Positions 6,920-14,123 of a DNA stretch of 20,796 bases are shown here, piece by piece. Position numbers and translations under genes: made by a program. How positions within the stretch are numbered: the first letter of the stretch is position 1; each line of letters begins with the position of its first letter. The stretch comes from Lachnospiraceae bacterium UBA3287. GTDB taxonomy: Bacteria; Bacillota; Clostridia; Lachnospirales; Lachnospiraceae. Under the pieces are notes generated by a model. It worked only from the letters and a program-made list of their open reading frames with translations, was not told the DNA's origin and searched no databases. The DNA lies in NCBI GenBank assembly GCA_002362155.1, contig DETN01000005.1, positions 1 to 20,796 of the forward strand, given 5' to 3'.

Positions 6920-6943
6920 GGCGGTGGGCCTCCTTCTGCACTT

Positions 6944-6988
6944 TTGTTGGCATATACCAACAATACAGCATTTGGGGGATTGGTGCAA
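6944..6988 (-). promoter_or_regulatory. Promoter and palindromic operator of the XRE gene
   Basis: On the minus strand TTGCAC (6988-6983), a 17-nt spacer and TATTGT (6965-6960) form a promoter for the repressor gene. The perfect inverted repeat TTGTTGG-catata-CCAACAA (6944-6963) overlaps the -10 and start point, the classic position for autorepression. The same block recurs at 1805-1867. Confidence 0.75.
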
Positions 6989-7113
6989 CATAAAAAAGTG
7001 CTTTCGGTCCTGCCTGCGGCGGACTGTTTTATGATCTGAAAAACTTTTCCCAAAGCGCTCGGGAAGATGGCGGGATACTGTCAGAAAGGGAAGCAGTCCT
7101 GATTCTAAACGGA

Positions 7114-7143
7114 TTTTCATAAGCTGCGCATACGTGTTAAAAT
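7114..7143 (+). promoter_or_regulatory. Candidate promoter of deoC-luxR
   Basis: TTTTCA (7114-7119) and TAAAAT (7138-7143) are 18 nt apart, and the -10 carries an extended TGn (TGTTAAAAT). A GC hairpin, CGGGCC-ctgca-GGCCCG (7161-7177), follows in the leader about 40 nt before the deoC start. The assignment rests on sequence and position only. Confidence 0.45.
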
Positions 7144-7215
7144 ACTTTACGTGGAAGATACGGGCCCTGCAGGCCCGGTGACATAGATGTCCCTGAAAGG
7201 AAGAGGATTATATTT

Positions 7216-7917
7216 ATGAAGAGCAGTACCATAACCAGAGAACAGCTTGCCGGCATGTTCGACCATACCAATCTGAAGGCCTTTGCCACTGAAAGTGACT
7301 TTAAAAAGCTCTGTGAGGAAGCAGTGTCCATGGGATGTGCTATGGTGGCAATCAATCCCTATCCGGTCAGGATGTGCAGGGAATTCCTGAAAGGGACCGG
7401 CGTCCATGTGGGGGCGGCCATATCCTTCCCTTTGGGCCAGACTACCATAGAAGAAAAGGCGGATGAGACCCTCCAGGCCATAGAGGACGGGGCCGATGAG
7501 ATCGACTATGTCCTCAACGTGGGAAAACTGAAGGAGGGAGACCTTGCCTACATCAGGAAAGAAATGGAGACCATCGTCTCCATCTGCCGCGAAAAGGGCG
7601 TCCTTTCCAAGGTCATCTTCGAAAACTGCTACCTGACGAAGGATGAGATCCGCGCGGCGGCTCTCATCGCCAGGGAGGTCGGGCCCGACTTTATCAAGAC
7701 CAGTACCGGCTTTGGTACCTCCGGGGCCAGGGCGGAGGATGTTAGGCTTATGAAGGAAACTGTGGGAGATCTTGTAAAGGTCAAAGCGGCAGGCGGGATC
7801 CGGGACTGGGAGACCTGCGCCGCCATGATCGACGCGGGTGCGGAGCGCATAGGGACCAGCAGCTCTCTCGCCATCCTTGAGGGCTTTGACAGGGCCGGGA
7901 AGGAGGTCCACCCGTGA
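7216..7917 (+). CDS. deoC: Deoxyribose-phosphate aldolase
   Basis: Class I aldolase (EC 4.1.2.4) that cleaves 2-deoxyribose 5-phosphate to glyceraldehyde 3-phosphate and acetaldehyde, in cytosolic deoxynucleoside catabolism. At 233 aa it has full family length. Seen: FDHTNLKAFAT at the N-terminus, EIDYVLNVGKLK with Asp97, GPDFIKTSTGFG with the Schiff-base Lys161, and VKAAGGIRDWET with Lys190, followed by the phosphate-binding RIGTSSS. The ribosome site AAAGGAAGAGG precedes ATG 7216. The last codons contain AAGGAGG, the ribosome site of the next gene, which overlaps the stop by 4 bp. Unusually, the neighbour is a membrane-linked LuxR regulator rather than deoA, deoD, cdd or a DeoR-type repressor. 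Confidence 0.96.
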   Translation: MKSSTITREQLAGMFDHTNLKAFATESDFKKLCEEAVSMGCAMVAINPYPVRMCREFLKGTGVHVGAAISFPLGQTTIEEKADETLQAIEDGADEIDYVLNVGKLKEGDLAYIRKEMETIVSICREKGVLSKVIFENCYLTKDEIRAAALIAREVGPDFIKTSTGFGTSGARAEDVRLMKETVGDLVKVKAAGGIRDWETCAAMIDAGAERIGTSSSLAILEGFDRAGKEVHP

Positions 7918-9383
7918 GGGCCTTCGCGGCTCCGCATGCCGCTTCCATGGATCTGACAGAAGAAAGAAAGGCTCTCTCTTCCGGAGAAGCCGGAAAGGGT
8001 CTGGCCCTGGTCCTGGAAAAGGTGGGAAGGCCTCAGATCAGGACCGCCCTTCTTATTTTCCTCTGCTTTCTTCTGACATCCACCTCCTGGCTTGCCTGGG
8101 AGTACCATCTTCTGACTTTTATGCCGGCCAGGGCTACGGATCTGAGCACCATGGGCATCGGATACCTGCTGCAGGCGGCAGGGACCGGCCTCTTTATCTT
8201 TCTGATCCGTCATAAGGAGGAAAGGGCAGGGAGGCTCTTCCTTCTGGCCATGGCGGTCCATACCCTGTGCATGCTGCCGGCCGTACTGAGCCCCTTTGCC
8301 GCAGCGGCCCTTGCCTTCGGTTTTCTGATGAACCTGGCCTGCGGCTTTATAGCGGGCGGCTATCTTCACGAACTGACCCTACTGGCGGACGCCGGCTCCA
8401 GGGCCAGAGTCTTTGCCGCGGGCTACGCCCTGTCCATTCTGGCCTCCTGGCTCCTTTCCCTGATCAGAGGAGGAAGGATCTATTATTCCGGAAAGGTGAC
8501 AGGCATCGTGGTCCTTCTGACGGTCCTGACCGCTCTGATCGTATGGAAGGGAAAGGCCCTCCCTGCTGAGGCGGATACCAAAGCGCCTTCGGAAAGCATA
8601 AAGCCCGGAGACCTGAAGTTTTTCCTTCTGCTTTCGGCCCTGGTGCTATTATTCAGCCTCGTCAACAACACCGGCTTTGCCTTTTCCTCTGCGGACCTTG
8701 CAGGCAGCGTGAACGTGGAGTTCTCCCGCCTGATCTATGCGGTGGGCCTTCTGGCAGCCGGCTATATCACCGACAGATCCCGAAAGTACGGGGCGGTCTG
8801 TGCCCTGACGGCCCTGATCATGCCCTTTATGATCCTTTCCCTGAAGGGAGAGGCCCTGCCTGTCGTAATCTTCTGGGCCCTGAGCTATTTTACCTTCGGC
8901 TTTTATTCCGTATACAGGATCATTCTCTTTTCCGACCTGGCCCTTTCCACAGGACTCCTCTACCTGTCCGCCGCGGGACTTATGCTGGGACGGGTGGGAG
9001 ACGCCCTGGGAGAGGTCCTCTGCCTGGTCCTGGCAGAACATCCCGTGGCCATGGTGGTCCTGACGGCCGTCCTCTTTGCGGCGGCCTCTGCGGTATTCTT
9101 TAAGGCCTACGCCCGTCTCTATATACCGGAGACCGTAAAGGAGGAGACAGAGAAAGAAAAGTTCGACCGCTTTGCCAGAGAGCACGATCTCTCTGCCAGA
9201 GAGAAGGATATGCTGCGTCTGATCCTTCTGGACAAGACCGTCCACGAGATCGCGGACGAGCTTACCATCTCCGACAACACGGTCAAGTACCATGTGAAAA
9301 ACATCCTGCAGAAAACAGGCTGCAGGACCAGAAAGATCCTGATCGATTCCTACAGAGAAGGAGGGACAAAAGGAAGAGGATAA
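7914..9383 (+). CDS. LuxR-type regulator with N-terminal MFS-like membrane domain, 489 aa
   Basis: The start is GTG 7914, inside the deoC stop (GTGA overlap), with AAGGAGG 7 nt upstream. Residues 45-400 are hydrophobic, with about eleven or twelve candidate membrane helices, for example ALLIFLCFLLTSTSWLAW, LFLLAMAVHTLCMLPAVL and LPVVIFWALSYFTFGFYS. A short YITDRSRKYGAV loop resembles the MFS loop between helices. Residues 425-485 are a cytosolic GerE/LuxR HTH: LSAREKDMLRLILL, VHEIADELTISDNTVKYHV and KNILQKTG. This fusion is known in Clostridia and Coriobacteria as one-component membrane regulators, presumably sensing a solute through the transporter-like part; the ligand is unknown. The overlap with deoC suggests a deoxyribose- or nucleoside-related signal (inference). 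An upstream-neighbour terminator is absent, so it depends on the deoC promoter. Confidence 0.9.
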   Translation: MRAFAAPHAASMDLTEERKALSSGEAGKGLALVLEKVGRPQIRTALLIFLCFLLTSTSWLAWEYHLLTFMPARATDLSTMGIGYLLQAAGTGLFIFLIRHKEERAGRLFLLAMAVHTLCMLPAVLSPFAAAALAFGFLMNLACGFIAGGYLHELTLLADAGSRARVFAAGYALSILASWLLSLIRGGRIYYSGKVTGIVVLLTVLTALIVWKGKALPAEADTKAPSESIKPGDLKFFLLLSALVLLFSLVNNTGFAFSSADLAGSVNVEFSRLIYAVGLLAAGYITDRSRKYGAVCALTALIMPFMILSLKGEALPVVIFWALSYFTFGFYSVYRIILFSDLALSTGLLYLSAAGLMLGRVGDALGEVLCLVLAEHPVAMVVLTAVLFAAASAVFFKAYARLYIPETVKEETEKEKFDRFAREHDLSAREKDMLRLILLDKTVHEIADELTISDNTVKYHVKNILQKTGCRTRKILIDSYREGGTKGRG

Positions 9384-9413
9384 AAAAGTCTGTAAACTGA
9401 CGAAAAAACGTAC

Positions 9414-9432
9414 CTACCCGAAAAACTACCCG
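9414..9432 (+). repeat. Direct heptamer repeats CTACCCG, 12 bp apart
   Basis: CTACCCG occurs at 9414-9420 and 9426-9432, separated by AAAAA, just after the LuxR gene and before its terminator. The 12-bp period is close to one helical turn, as in tandem regulator half-sites. The LuxR-type HTH encoded immediately upstream is an obvious candidate ligand, but this is inference. Confidence 0.45.
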
Positions 9433-9449
9433 CCTTTCTGGCCAGACCA

Positions 9450-9484
9450 CCCCGGAAACTGACTTGATAGCTTCCGGGGTTTTT
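9450..9484 (+). terminator. Intrinsic terminator of the deoC-luxR unit
   Basis: CCCCGGAA (9450-9457) pairs perfectly with TTCCGGGG (9472-9479) around a 14-nt loop. TTTTT follows (9480-9484). Confidence 0.85.
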
Positions 9485-9505
9485 CTTAATGTGAATATGT
9501 AAAGC

Positions 9506-9522
9506 TATGCCCCCGGGGCATA
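9506..9522. promoter_or_regulatory. 17-bp perfect palindrome before the surface-protein gene
   Basis: TATGCCCC-C-GGGGCATA is an exact inverted repeat with a single central base, placed between the terminator at 9484 and the ribosome site of the 9551 gene. Its position in the leader or start region suggests a dimeric regulator site. It is not followed by T, so it is not a terminator. A TTGATA at 9463-9468 with TAATGT 17 nt later could be the promoter, but it overlaps the terminator stem and I do not rely on it. Confidence 0.5.
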
Positions 9523-9550
9523 AATACCAAGCAGAAAGGGTGGACAGATC

Positions 9551-12340
9551 ATGAAAAAGAAACTGTGGGTCATGCTGCTGGTCCTGGCACTTGCGGTCTC
9601 CGGACTGCCGGGAACGGCTGCCTTCGCTGAAGAGGAAGCGGGGACCGAAAGGCAGGAAGCAGCAGAGGAAGAAACCGTAAAGGCGCCGGCTCCGGAAAAG
9701 AAAGCCGAAGCCCAGGGCACAAAGGAAAGTACGGCCTCCAAGGAGAAGGCAGCTGAGGAGCCCGCTCCCGCAAAGCCCCAGCTGCAGGCAGAAGGGGGAG
9801 AAGCAAAGCCTCTGGAGGAAGCTGCTAAGGAGGCTCCCGCAGAGGAGCAGGAACCTGCTCAGGAGATTCAGGAAAAGCCCGTGGAAGAGGCCCCTGCAGA
9901 GGAAGCCCCTGCAGAGGAGGAAGGCCCTTCCGAACCTGTTCAGGGGGCACCTGCAGAAAGCGGCGGGGAGGACCAGAGCCCTGCGCCGGCTTTGACCGAA
10001 GAAGTCAATACTCTGCCGGAGGAAGAAGTTGCCGCAGAGCCCGCAGGTCCTGCGGAAAAGGTTTCCTTCAGGAAAGGCCCTTCCGAGATCTCCAGCCTTA
10101 ATATTAAGGTGAACAGCCTGCCCCAGAGCGGCCAGAACAACAGGCTGAAACCGGATCTGACCATTACGGGAGAAGGAATAAAGAGCTGGTCGGCATATTA
10201 TGACAAACATAAAGGGTACAATTCCGCCGGAGTAATGGATTTTGTCTTTGAAGGAGGAGAGACTTACTTAATTCATATCTCCATAGAAGCCGAGGACGGC
10301 TATGCCTTCAAAACAGGAGCGTTCAACAACGGGATCGACTATGGCTACGATTTTGACGGGACCTGCAGTCTGTCGGGAGAAAAAGCAGAGCTGAGGAGTG
10401 CTGTCAGACATGAGGGCAGTGAAAAGCCCCTGATCGTATGGCTTTCCGTTAAGGCAGAGGAGGGCCGGACATGGGAGGATATAGAGAAGGTCACTGTGAA
10501 CTTTACGCCTCCCCTGGAAGGGCAGAAGGCTTCGGATATAAGTGCGGCCTCCCGTGCAGCCCTTTCTTCGGATTCCCACTGCACTGTTACAGGCGGAAAG
10601 TGGTTTGACCGGATGCCTTCCTGGAGCGTTGACTACCAGGAGGCCGCTCCCTTTACGGGGACCTTTGAAGGCGGGAAGACCTACTATGCAGAGATCGATC
10701 TGGTGCCGGAAGACTATTACAGGCTCCTGCAGGGAGGAGAACACGGATACCATTCGGATCCGACACATCTTGCCGTAAACGGAGCAGAACCCGCCAATCA
10801 GTACCTCTGGGTCAAGAATTACACCAGCGCGGACGGCTCCGGCGGCCAGATTGCCGGCGGCTTTATCTCCTTCACCATCGAGAAGCAGGACTATAAGACA
10901 GGCTTTAAAGAAGTATGGATCGATAATACGGTCGATAACAGTGTTTCCTATATACACGGCTATGTGAATATCAAGGGCACCGGCGGAGTCCAGGCAGGCC
11001 TGGATCCGGAAGTGGAAGTCTACAGCGGTCAGGAGAAGGTGACATTTTCCGAACCGGAAACGGAAGCAGTCAAGGAGCACATCAGAAGAGCATGGAAAAT
11101 TGCCAGTGACCGGGCAAAACCCTGCATTAAAGCAGGCAAACCCGTATACGATCGCCTGTCTACTGTCGAAAGCCCCGGTAAGGTATGGGACAACCGGAAA
11201 TATGAAACAGTCAATGAACAGGTAACGGACGGCCCAGGAATTACTGCCCCCATACCGGTCACATATTTTTCCGGAGACGCCTATAAGGATGCGGCAGGAC
11301 ATATCTATACACCGGATAATTACGAGATCAGCAGGACCCATCTGGCTTCCGGCGATTACGGAAAAGAGACTTTCTACGACGTGAGGATGGTGGGCGAGGT
11401 CAACGGCTATGACATTGTCGTCACGGACGACGGAAACGGAAAGGGCCGGGCAGATCTTACGGCCTCTCTTGAAGGAGAAACCGTCACTCTGACAGCCGAG
11501 CCGGATGAGGGTTATGACTTTAAGGAATGGCAGGTCATTTCCGGAGGAGCGGTGATTCCCGATGCCGCATCTTCCACGGCTTCCTTTACCATGCCCGCCG
11601 CGGACGTAGAGGTAAAGGCTGTATTTGTAAGCTCCCATGTCCACAGCCTGCAGCACAGGGACAAAGTGAACGCCTCCTGTGAGGAAGACGGAACGGAAGA
11701 ATACTGGGAATGCACATCCTGCGGCAGACTTTTTGCCGATGCAGAGGGAAAAGAGCGGATCAAGGCTCCGAAGGTCATTCCCATGACAGGGCACAGCTGG
11801 GATGAAGGCGTTCTTACAAAGGAACCTTCCTGCAAGGAAAAGGGGATCATGACCTTTACCTGCACCAATGATCCCAGTCATACAAAGACAGAAGAAGTGG
11901 ATGCCCTGGGCCATGACTGGGACGAAGGCACAGTCCAGAAAGAGGCAACCTGTGAAGAAGACGGCTCTGTCCTCTATGTCTGCAGACGCTGCCAGAAGAC
12001 AAGGACCAAAGTCATTCCCGCTACCGGCCATGACTGGGGCAAGTGGGAAGTGGTCAAAGAGGCCACATCTTCCAAGGCAGGGATCAAGGAACGCACCTGT
12101 AAGAACGATCCCGAACATAAGGAAACCAAGAAGTATACCTTAAAGAAGAGCGGCAGCGGATCTTCCGGAAGCGGTAGGACCAGTAAGAAGTCTCAGACTG
12201 GGTCCTCCGGAACGACCAAGGCAAAACGCGGCGCCAGGACGAACGACGGATCGAGTGCCGGCGTATGGCTTATCCTTCTTACGGCATCTCTTGCGGGCGC
12301 AGCCCTGGTCCTGTCTGGAAGGAAGAGACTTGTTAAGTGA
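9551..12340 (+). CDS. Secreted, envelope-anchored repeat protein, 929 aa
   Basis: A signal peptide is clear: MKKKLWVM, a hydrophobic core, and probable cleavage after AFA near residue 26. Residues 27-175 are a Glu/Ala/Pro-rich spacer with short EEAPAEE-type repeats, typical of wall-spanning stalks. Residues 180-610 hold two or more similar unrecognised modules; compare the GGETYLIHISIEAEDGYAFK and GGKTYYAEIDLVPEDYYRL segments. Residues 620-692 match an InlB B-type bacterial repeat (ASLEGETVTLTAEPDEGYDF, KEW, SFTMPAADVEV). Residues 696-868 carry three to four units of about 40 aa with a GH-W motif and Cys pairs (YWECTSCGRLF, YVCRRCQKT). The C-terminus has a Ser/Gly/Thr linker, ARTNDGSSAG (895-904), a membrane helix and RKRLVK. 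ARTND sits where a PKTGD-like sorting motif would be, but it is not a consensus. The gene stands alone, with AAAGGGTGG as ribosome site. Adhesion or ligand binding is likely (inference). Confidence 0.88.
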   Translation: MKKKLWVMLLVLALAVSGLPGTAAFAEEEAGTERQEAAEEETVKAPAPEKKAEAQGTKESTASKEKAAEEPAPAKPQLQAEGGEAKPLEEAAKEAPAEEQEPAQEIQEKPVEEAPAEEAPAEEEGPSEPVQGAPAESGGEDQSPAPALTEEVNTLPEEEVAAEPAGPAEKVSFRKGPSEISSLNIKVNSLPQSGQNNRLKPDLTITGEGIKSWSAYYDKHKGYNSAGVMDFVFEGGETYLIHISIEAEDGYAFKTGAFNNGIDYGYDFDGTCSLSGEKAELRSAVRHEGSEKPLIVWLSVKAEEGRTWEDIEKVTVNFTPPLEGQKASDISAASRAALSSDSHCTVTGGKWFDRMPSWSVDYQEAAPFTGTFEGGKTYYAEIDLVPEDYYRLLQGGEHGYHSDPTHLAVNGAEPANQYLWVKNYTSADGSGGQIAGGFISFTIEKQDYKTGFKEVWIDNTVDNSVSYIHGYVNIKGTGGVQAGLDPEVEVYSGQEKVTFSEPETEAVKEHIRRAWKIASDRAKPCIKAGKPVYDRLSTVESPGKVWDNRKYETVNEQVTDGPGITAPIPVTYFSGDAYKDAAGHIYTPDNYEISRTHLASGDYGKETFYDVRMVGEVNGYDIVVTDDGNGKGRADLTASLEGETVTLTAEPDEGYDFKEWQVISGGAVIPDAASSTASFTMPAADVEVKAVFVSSHVHSLQHRDKVNASCEEDGTEEYWECTSCGRLFADAEGKERIKAPKVIPMTGHSWDEGVLTKEPSCKEKGIMTFTCTNDPSHTKTEEVDALGHDWDEGTVQKEATCEEDGSVLYVCRRCQKTRTKVIPATGHDWGKWEVVKEATSSKAGIKERTCKNDPEHKETKKYTLKKSGSGSSGSGRTSKKSQTGSSGTTKAKRGARTNDGSSAGVWLILLTASLAGAALVLSGRKRLVK

Positions 12341-12442
12341 CCGGCTCTGCAGCATGACTTAAAGGGAGGGCCCGAACAGGCTGCGGACGCGGATTTACCA
12401 GGAAAGAGACCTGCATAAACTCTGAATACTCTGGAAAGGAAA

Positions 12443-12480
12443 GTGCGGCGGATGATTTATATCTGCCGCGCTTTTCTTTT
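12443..12480 (+). terminator. Intrinsic terminator after the surface-protein gene
   Basis: GTGCGGCGGAT (12443-12453) pairs with ATCTGCCGCGC (12461-12471) around a 7-nt loop, with two wobbles. TTTTCTTTTTCTT follows. Confidence 0.85.
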
Positions 12481-12503
12481 TCTTCCAAAGCCCCACCGGT
12501 CAA

Positions 12504-12512
12504 TGGTAAAAT
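12504..12512 (+). promoter_or_regulatory. Candidate extended -10 promoter of the esterase gene
   Basis: TGGTAAAAT has the TGn extension and a good -10 (TAAAAT, 12507-12512), but no clear -35 is seen. It lies after the terminator at 12480 and about 170 nt before the esterase start. Confidence 0.35.
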
Positions 12513-12595
12513 GTTATTCAGTAAAGAAACAGACGAAAGAGCCTTTCCCGGCCGCCCTGAAGATGCAGGGAGGTGAGATCTGCGAAAGGAGTGGC

Positions 12596-12727
12596 GTGAA
12601 AGACAGAGGCAGGCGGATGAGCAGCCTTTTCTCATATCTGCTCAGGATATTTAAAGGCGTTTCTGGAAGGAGGAGAAGATGGCAGGATTATTCGGAAATA
12701 TCAAACTTACGCCCCCGGAAGACATAG
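12596..12727 (+). CDS. Possible 43-aa leader ORF overlapping the esterase start
   Basis: GTG 12596 follows AAAGGAG (12585-12591) with a short 4-nt spacer and opens a 43-codon frame that ends 49 nt inside the esterase gene. Its product has a hydrophobic-basic segment, MSSLFSYLLRIFKGVSGRRR. Esterases of this family often begin with a helix of that type, so it could be the frameshifted original N-terminus, a translationally coupled leader peptide or chance. The evidence is thin. Confidence 0.25.
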   Translation: MKDRGRRMSSLFSYLLRIFKGVSGRRRRWQDYSEISNLRPRKT

Positions 12728-13662
12728 ACGTAAGAACGGTCCGGATCGGAAAGATGAAGGCACTGGTCCTTTCTCCCAAAGAAGGGGCGGCCAATGCTCC
12801 CGGAATTCTGTGGATCCACGGAGGCGGCTACTTCCTGGGTATGAAGGAGATGGTCTATATGTCCAGGGCCCTGCGTCTGGTGAGATGGTATAAAGCGGTA
12901 GTGGTATCTCCGGGTTATACCCTGGCCTTTCAAAAGCCTTACCCGGCTGCGGTCAAAGACTGCTACAGAGCCCTTTTATATATGCAGTCCCACGCAGAAG
13001 AACTGGGCATTGACGAAAGGAAGCTGATTGTTGGAGGAGAGAGTTCGGGAGGAGGACTGACCGCTGCGGTCTGTATGCTGGCCAGGGACAGAAAGGAAGT
13101 CAAAGTGGCTTACCAGCTGCCTCTCTATCCCATGATGAGCAGTGTGGATACCGAATCTTCAAAAGACAATCACGGAAGGGTCTGGAACACCAGGCTGAAC
13201 CATCTGGGCTGGAAATTCTACCTGAGGGAAAAGGCCGGGAAGAAGGTCTCTCCCTATGCATCCCCTTCCTTCCAGAAGGACTACAGGAGGCTTCCTCCCT
13301 GCTATACCTTTGTGGGAGACGGAGAGCCCTTCTATGCGGAGACCCTGGCCTACGTGGAAAATCTGAAGAAGGCAGGCGTTTCGGCCAGAGTGGATGTCTA
13401 TCATACGGACATGCATGCCTTCGATATGCTTTCCCCGGACGTTGCCCCTGGACCGGAGGCCATCCAGAAGTTTGAAGAGGAATTCGAAAGGATCCTTGAA
13501 GAACTGGAGCTGAAGGGGAAGGAAAGAAAAGCAAAAAGAACGACCCCTAAAGGAAGCTGGAGCAGAGAGACCAGGGTCGGCAGACCGGCCGCAGGGAAAG
13601 CAGGAGAAATCAAGAGAAGGAAAAAGCGTCCCTCTTTCAAACGATCCCCTGTCCGTTTGTAA
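12679..13662 (+). CDS. Alpha/beta hydrolase, HSL-type esterase/lipase, 327 aa
   Basis: The cytosolic carboxylesterase fold shows its key motifs: the oxyanion-hole HGGG (47-50, in LWIHGGGYFLGM), the nucleophile elbow GESSGGG with Ser122, an acid site GDGEPFYAE in which Glu216 aligns with the usual Asp, and His246 in TDMHAFD. The family hydrolyses short acyl esters such as acetylated sugars or xenobiotics; the substrate is not predictable here. ATG 12679 has GGAGGAGA just upstream. Two features are odd. The N-terminal cap is short (the usual 60-80 residues before HGGG are only 46). From residue about 277 there is a Lys/Arg-rich tail of about 50 residues (KGKERKAKR, EIKRRKKRPSFKRS) beyond the normal end of the fold, which suggests read-through into formerly intergenic sequence or a nucleic-acid or envelope-binding tail. 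Confidence 0.87.
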   Translation: MAGLFGNIKLTPPEDIDVRTVRIGKMKALVLSPKEGAANAPGILWIHGGGYFLGMKEMVYMSRALRLVRWYKAVVVSPGYTLAFQKPYPAAVKDCYRALLYMQSHAEELGIDERKLIVGGESSGGGLTAAVCMLARDRKEVKVAYQLPLYPMMSSVDTESSKDNHGRVWNTRLNHLGWKFYLREKAGKKVSPYASPSFQKDYRRLPPCYTFVGDGEPFYAETLAYVENLKKAGVSARVDVYHTDMHAFDMLSPDVAPGPEAIQKFEEEFERILEELELKGKERKAKRTTPKGSWSRETRVGRPAAGKAGEIKRRKKRPSFKRSPVRL

Positions 13663-14123
13663 AGAACTGAAGAATAATTACAGGACATTCTTTCAGAATG
13701 AGATAACATTCATGCAGAAGCGGCGGCCCAGGCAGGTGTGTTGCCTGCAGCAGTGCCATGAGAGGCTTCCGGTATGACAGTAAGGTCTGTATCATGGAAG
13801 TGCGGAAACTGATATAATGCAGGGACTTTGCGAATCCGTCCGGGAGATGGCGGGCTGCAGAGTCCCTTCTAATTTCTTATTTGCTGGGAACGGGAAGGTC
13901 CGGGACAGAATAGTCTTCCTCACGGACAGTTTTTTGGACTGAAGGAAAGATGCCCGGCTGGCACCATGGTTCGGGGAAGAGGGGGGCGCACCGGTCCTGT
14001 AGCCTTGGGGATTCCTGCCAGAACTGTGGACAAGGAAGCCGCCCCTATGAGACACTTTAGATATGCAGTCCCAGGGAGATTTCAGAAGACTGTCGGCTGA
14101 AGGGGACAGCTGAGGGGAACAGT
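13663..14123. other. 460-bp region without a gene; leader and possible IS-end debris
   Basis: No supported ORF was found. Elements seen: a short hairpin CATTCT-ttc-AGAATG (13685-13699) after the esterase without a T-run; an excellent extended -10, TGATATAAT (13810-13818), with no clear -35; and AGGGACT (13821-13827) pairing with AGTCCCT (13861-13867) right at the expected transcript start. Near 14020-14065 the sequence GTGGACAAGGAAGCCGCCCC reminds me, from memory only, of the right end of IS200/IS605-type elements. A frame open from 13873 to 14100 has no start codon with a ribosome site and no recognised similarity. Confidence 0.4.
13810..13818 (+). promoter_or_regulatory. Candidate extended -10 promoter upstream of the LRR pseudogene
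   Basis: TG-A-TATAAT is a perfect extended -10 hexamer with its TGn. The matching -35 is poor, as is common for extended -10 promoters. It would give a leader of about 300 nt before 14124. Confidence 0.45.

Noticed and set aside
6920..7120. Extended N-terminus for the XRE gene
   Set aside because: It would be coded by the promoter and operator; ATG 6919 has a strong ribosome site and begins the HTH domain.
9880..9925. Tandem DNA repeat of GCCCCTGCAGAGGAA
   Set aside because: It is a coding repeat giving EEAPAEE in the stalk of the surface protein, not a CRISPR or mobile repeat.
10268..12118. 616-aa minus-strand open frame
   Set aside because: It is the shadow of the surface-protein gene, which has a signal peptide, ribosome site and domain pattern on the plus strand.
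13873..14100. 76-codon open stretch before the LRR gene
   Set aside because: There is no start codon with a ribosome site, no recognised similarity, and the region is otherwise debris.
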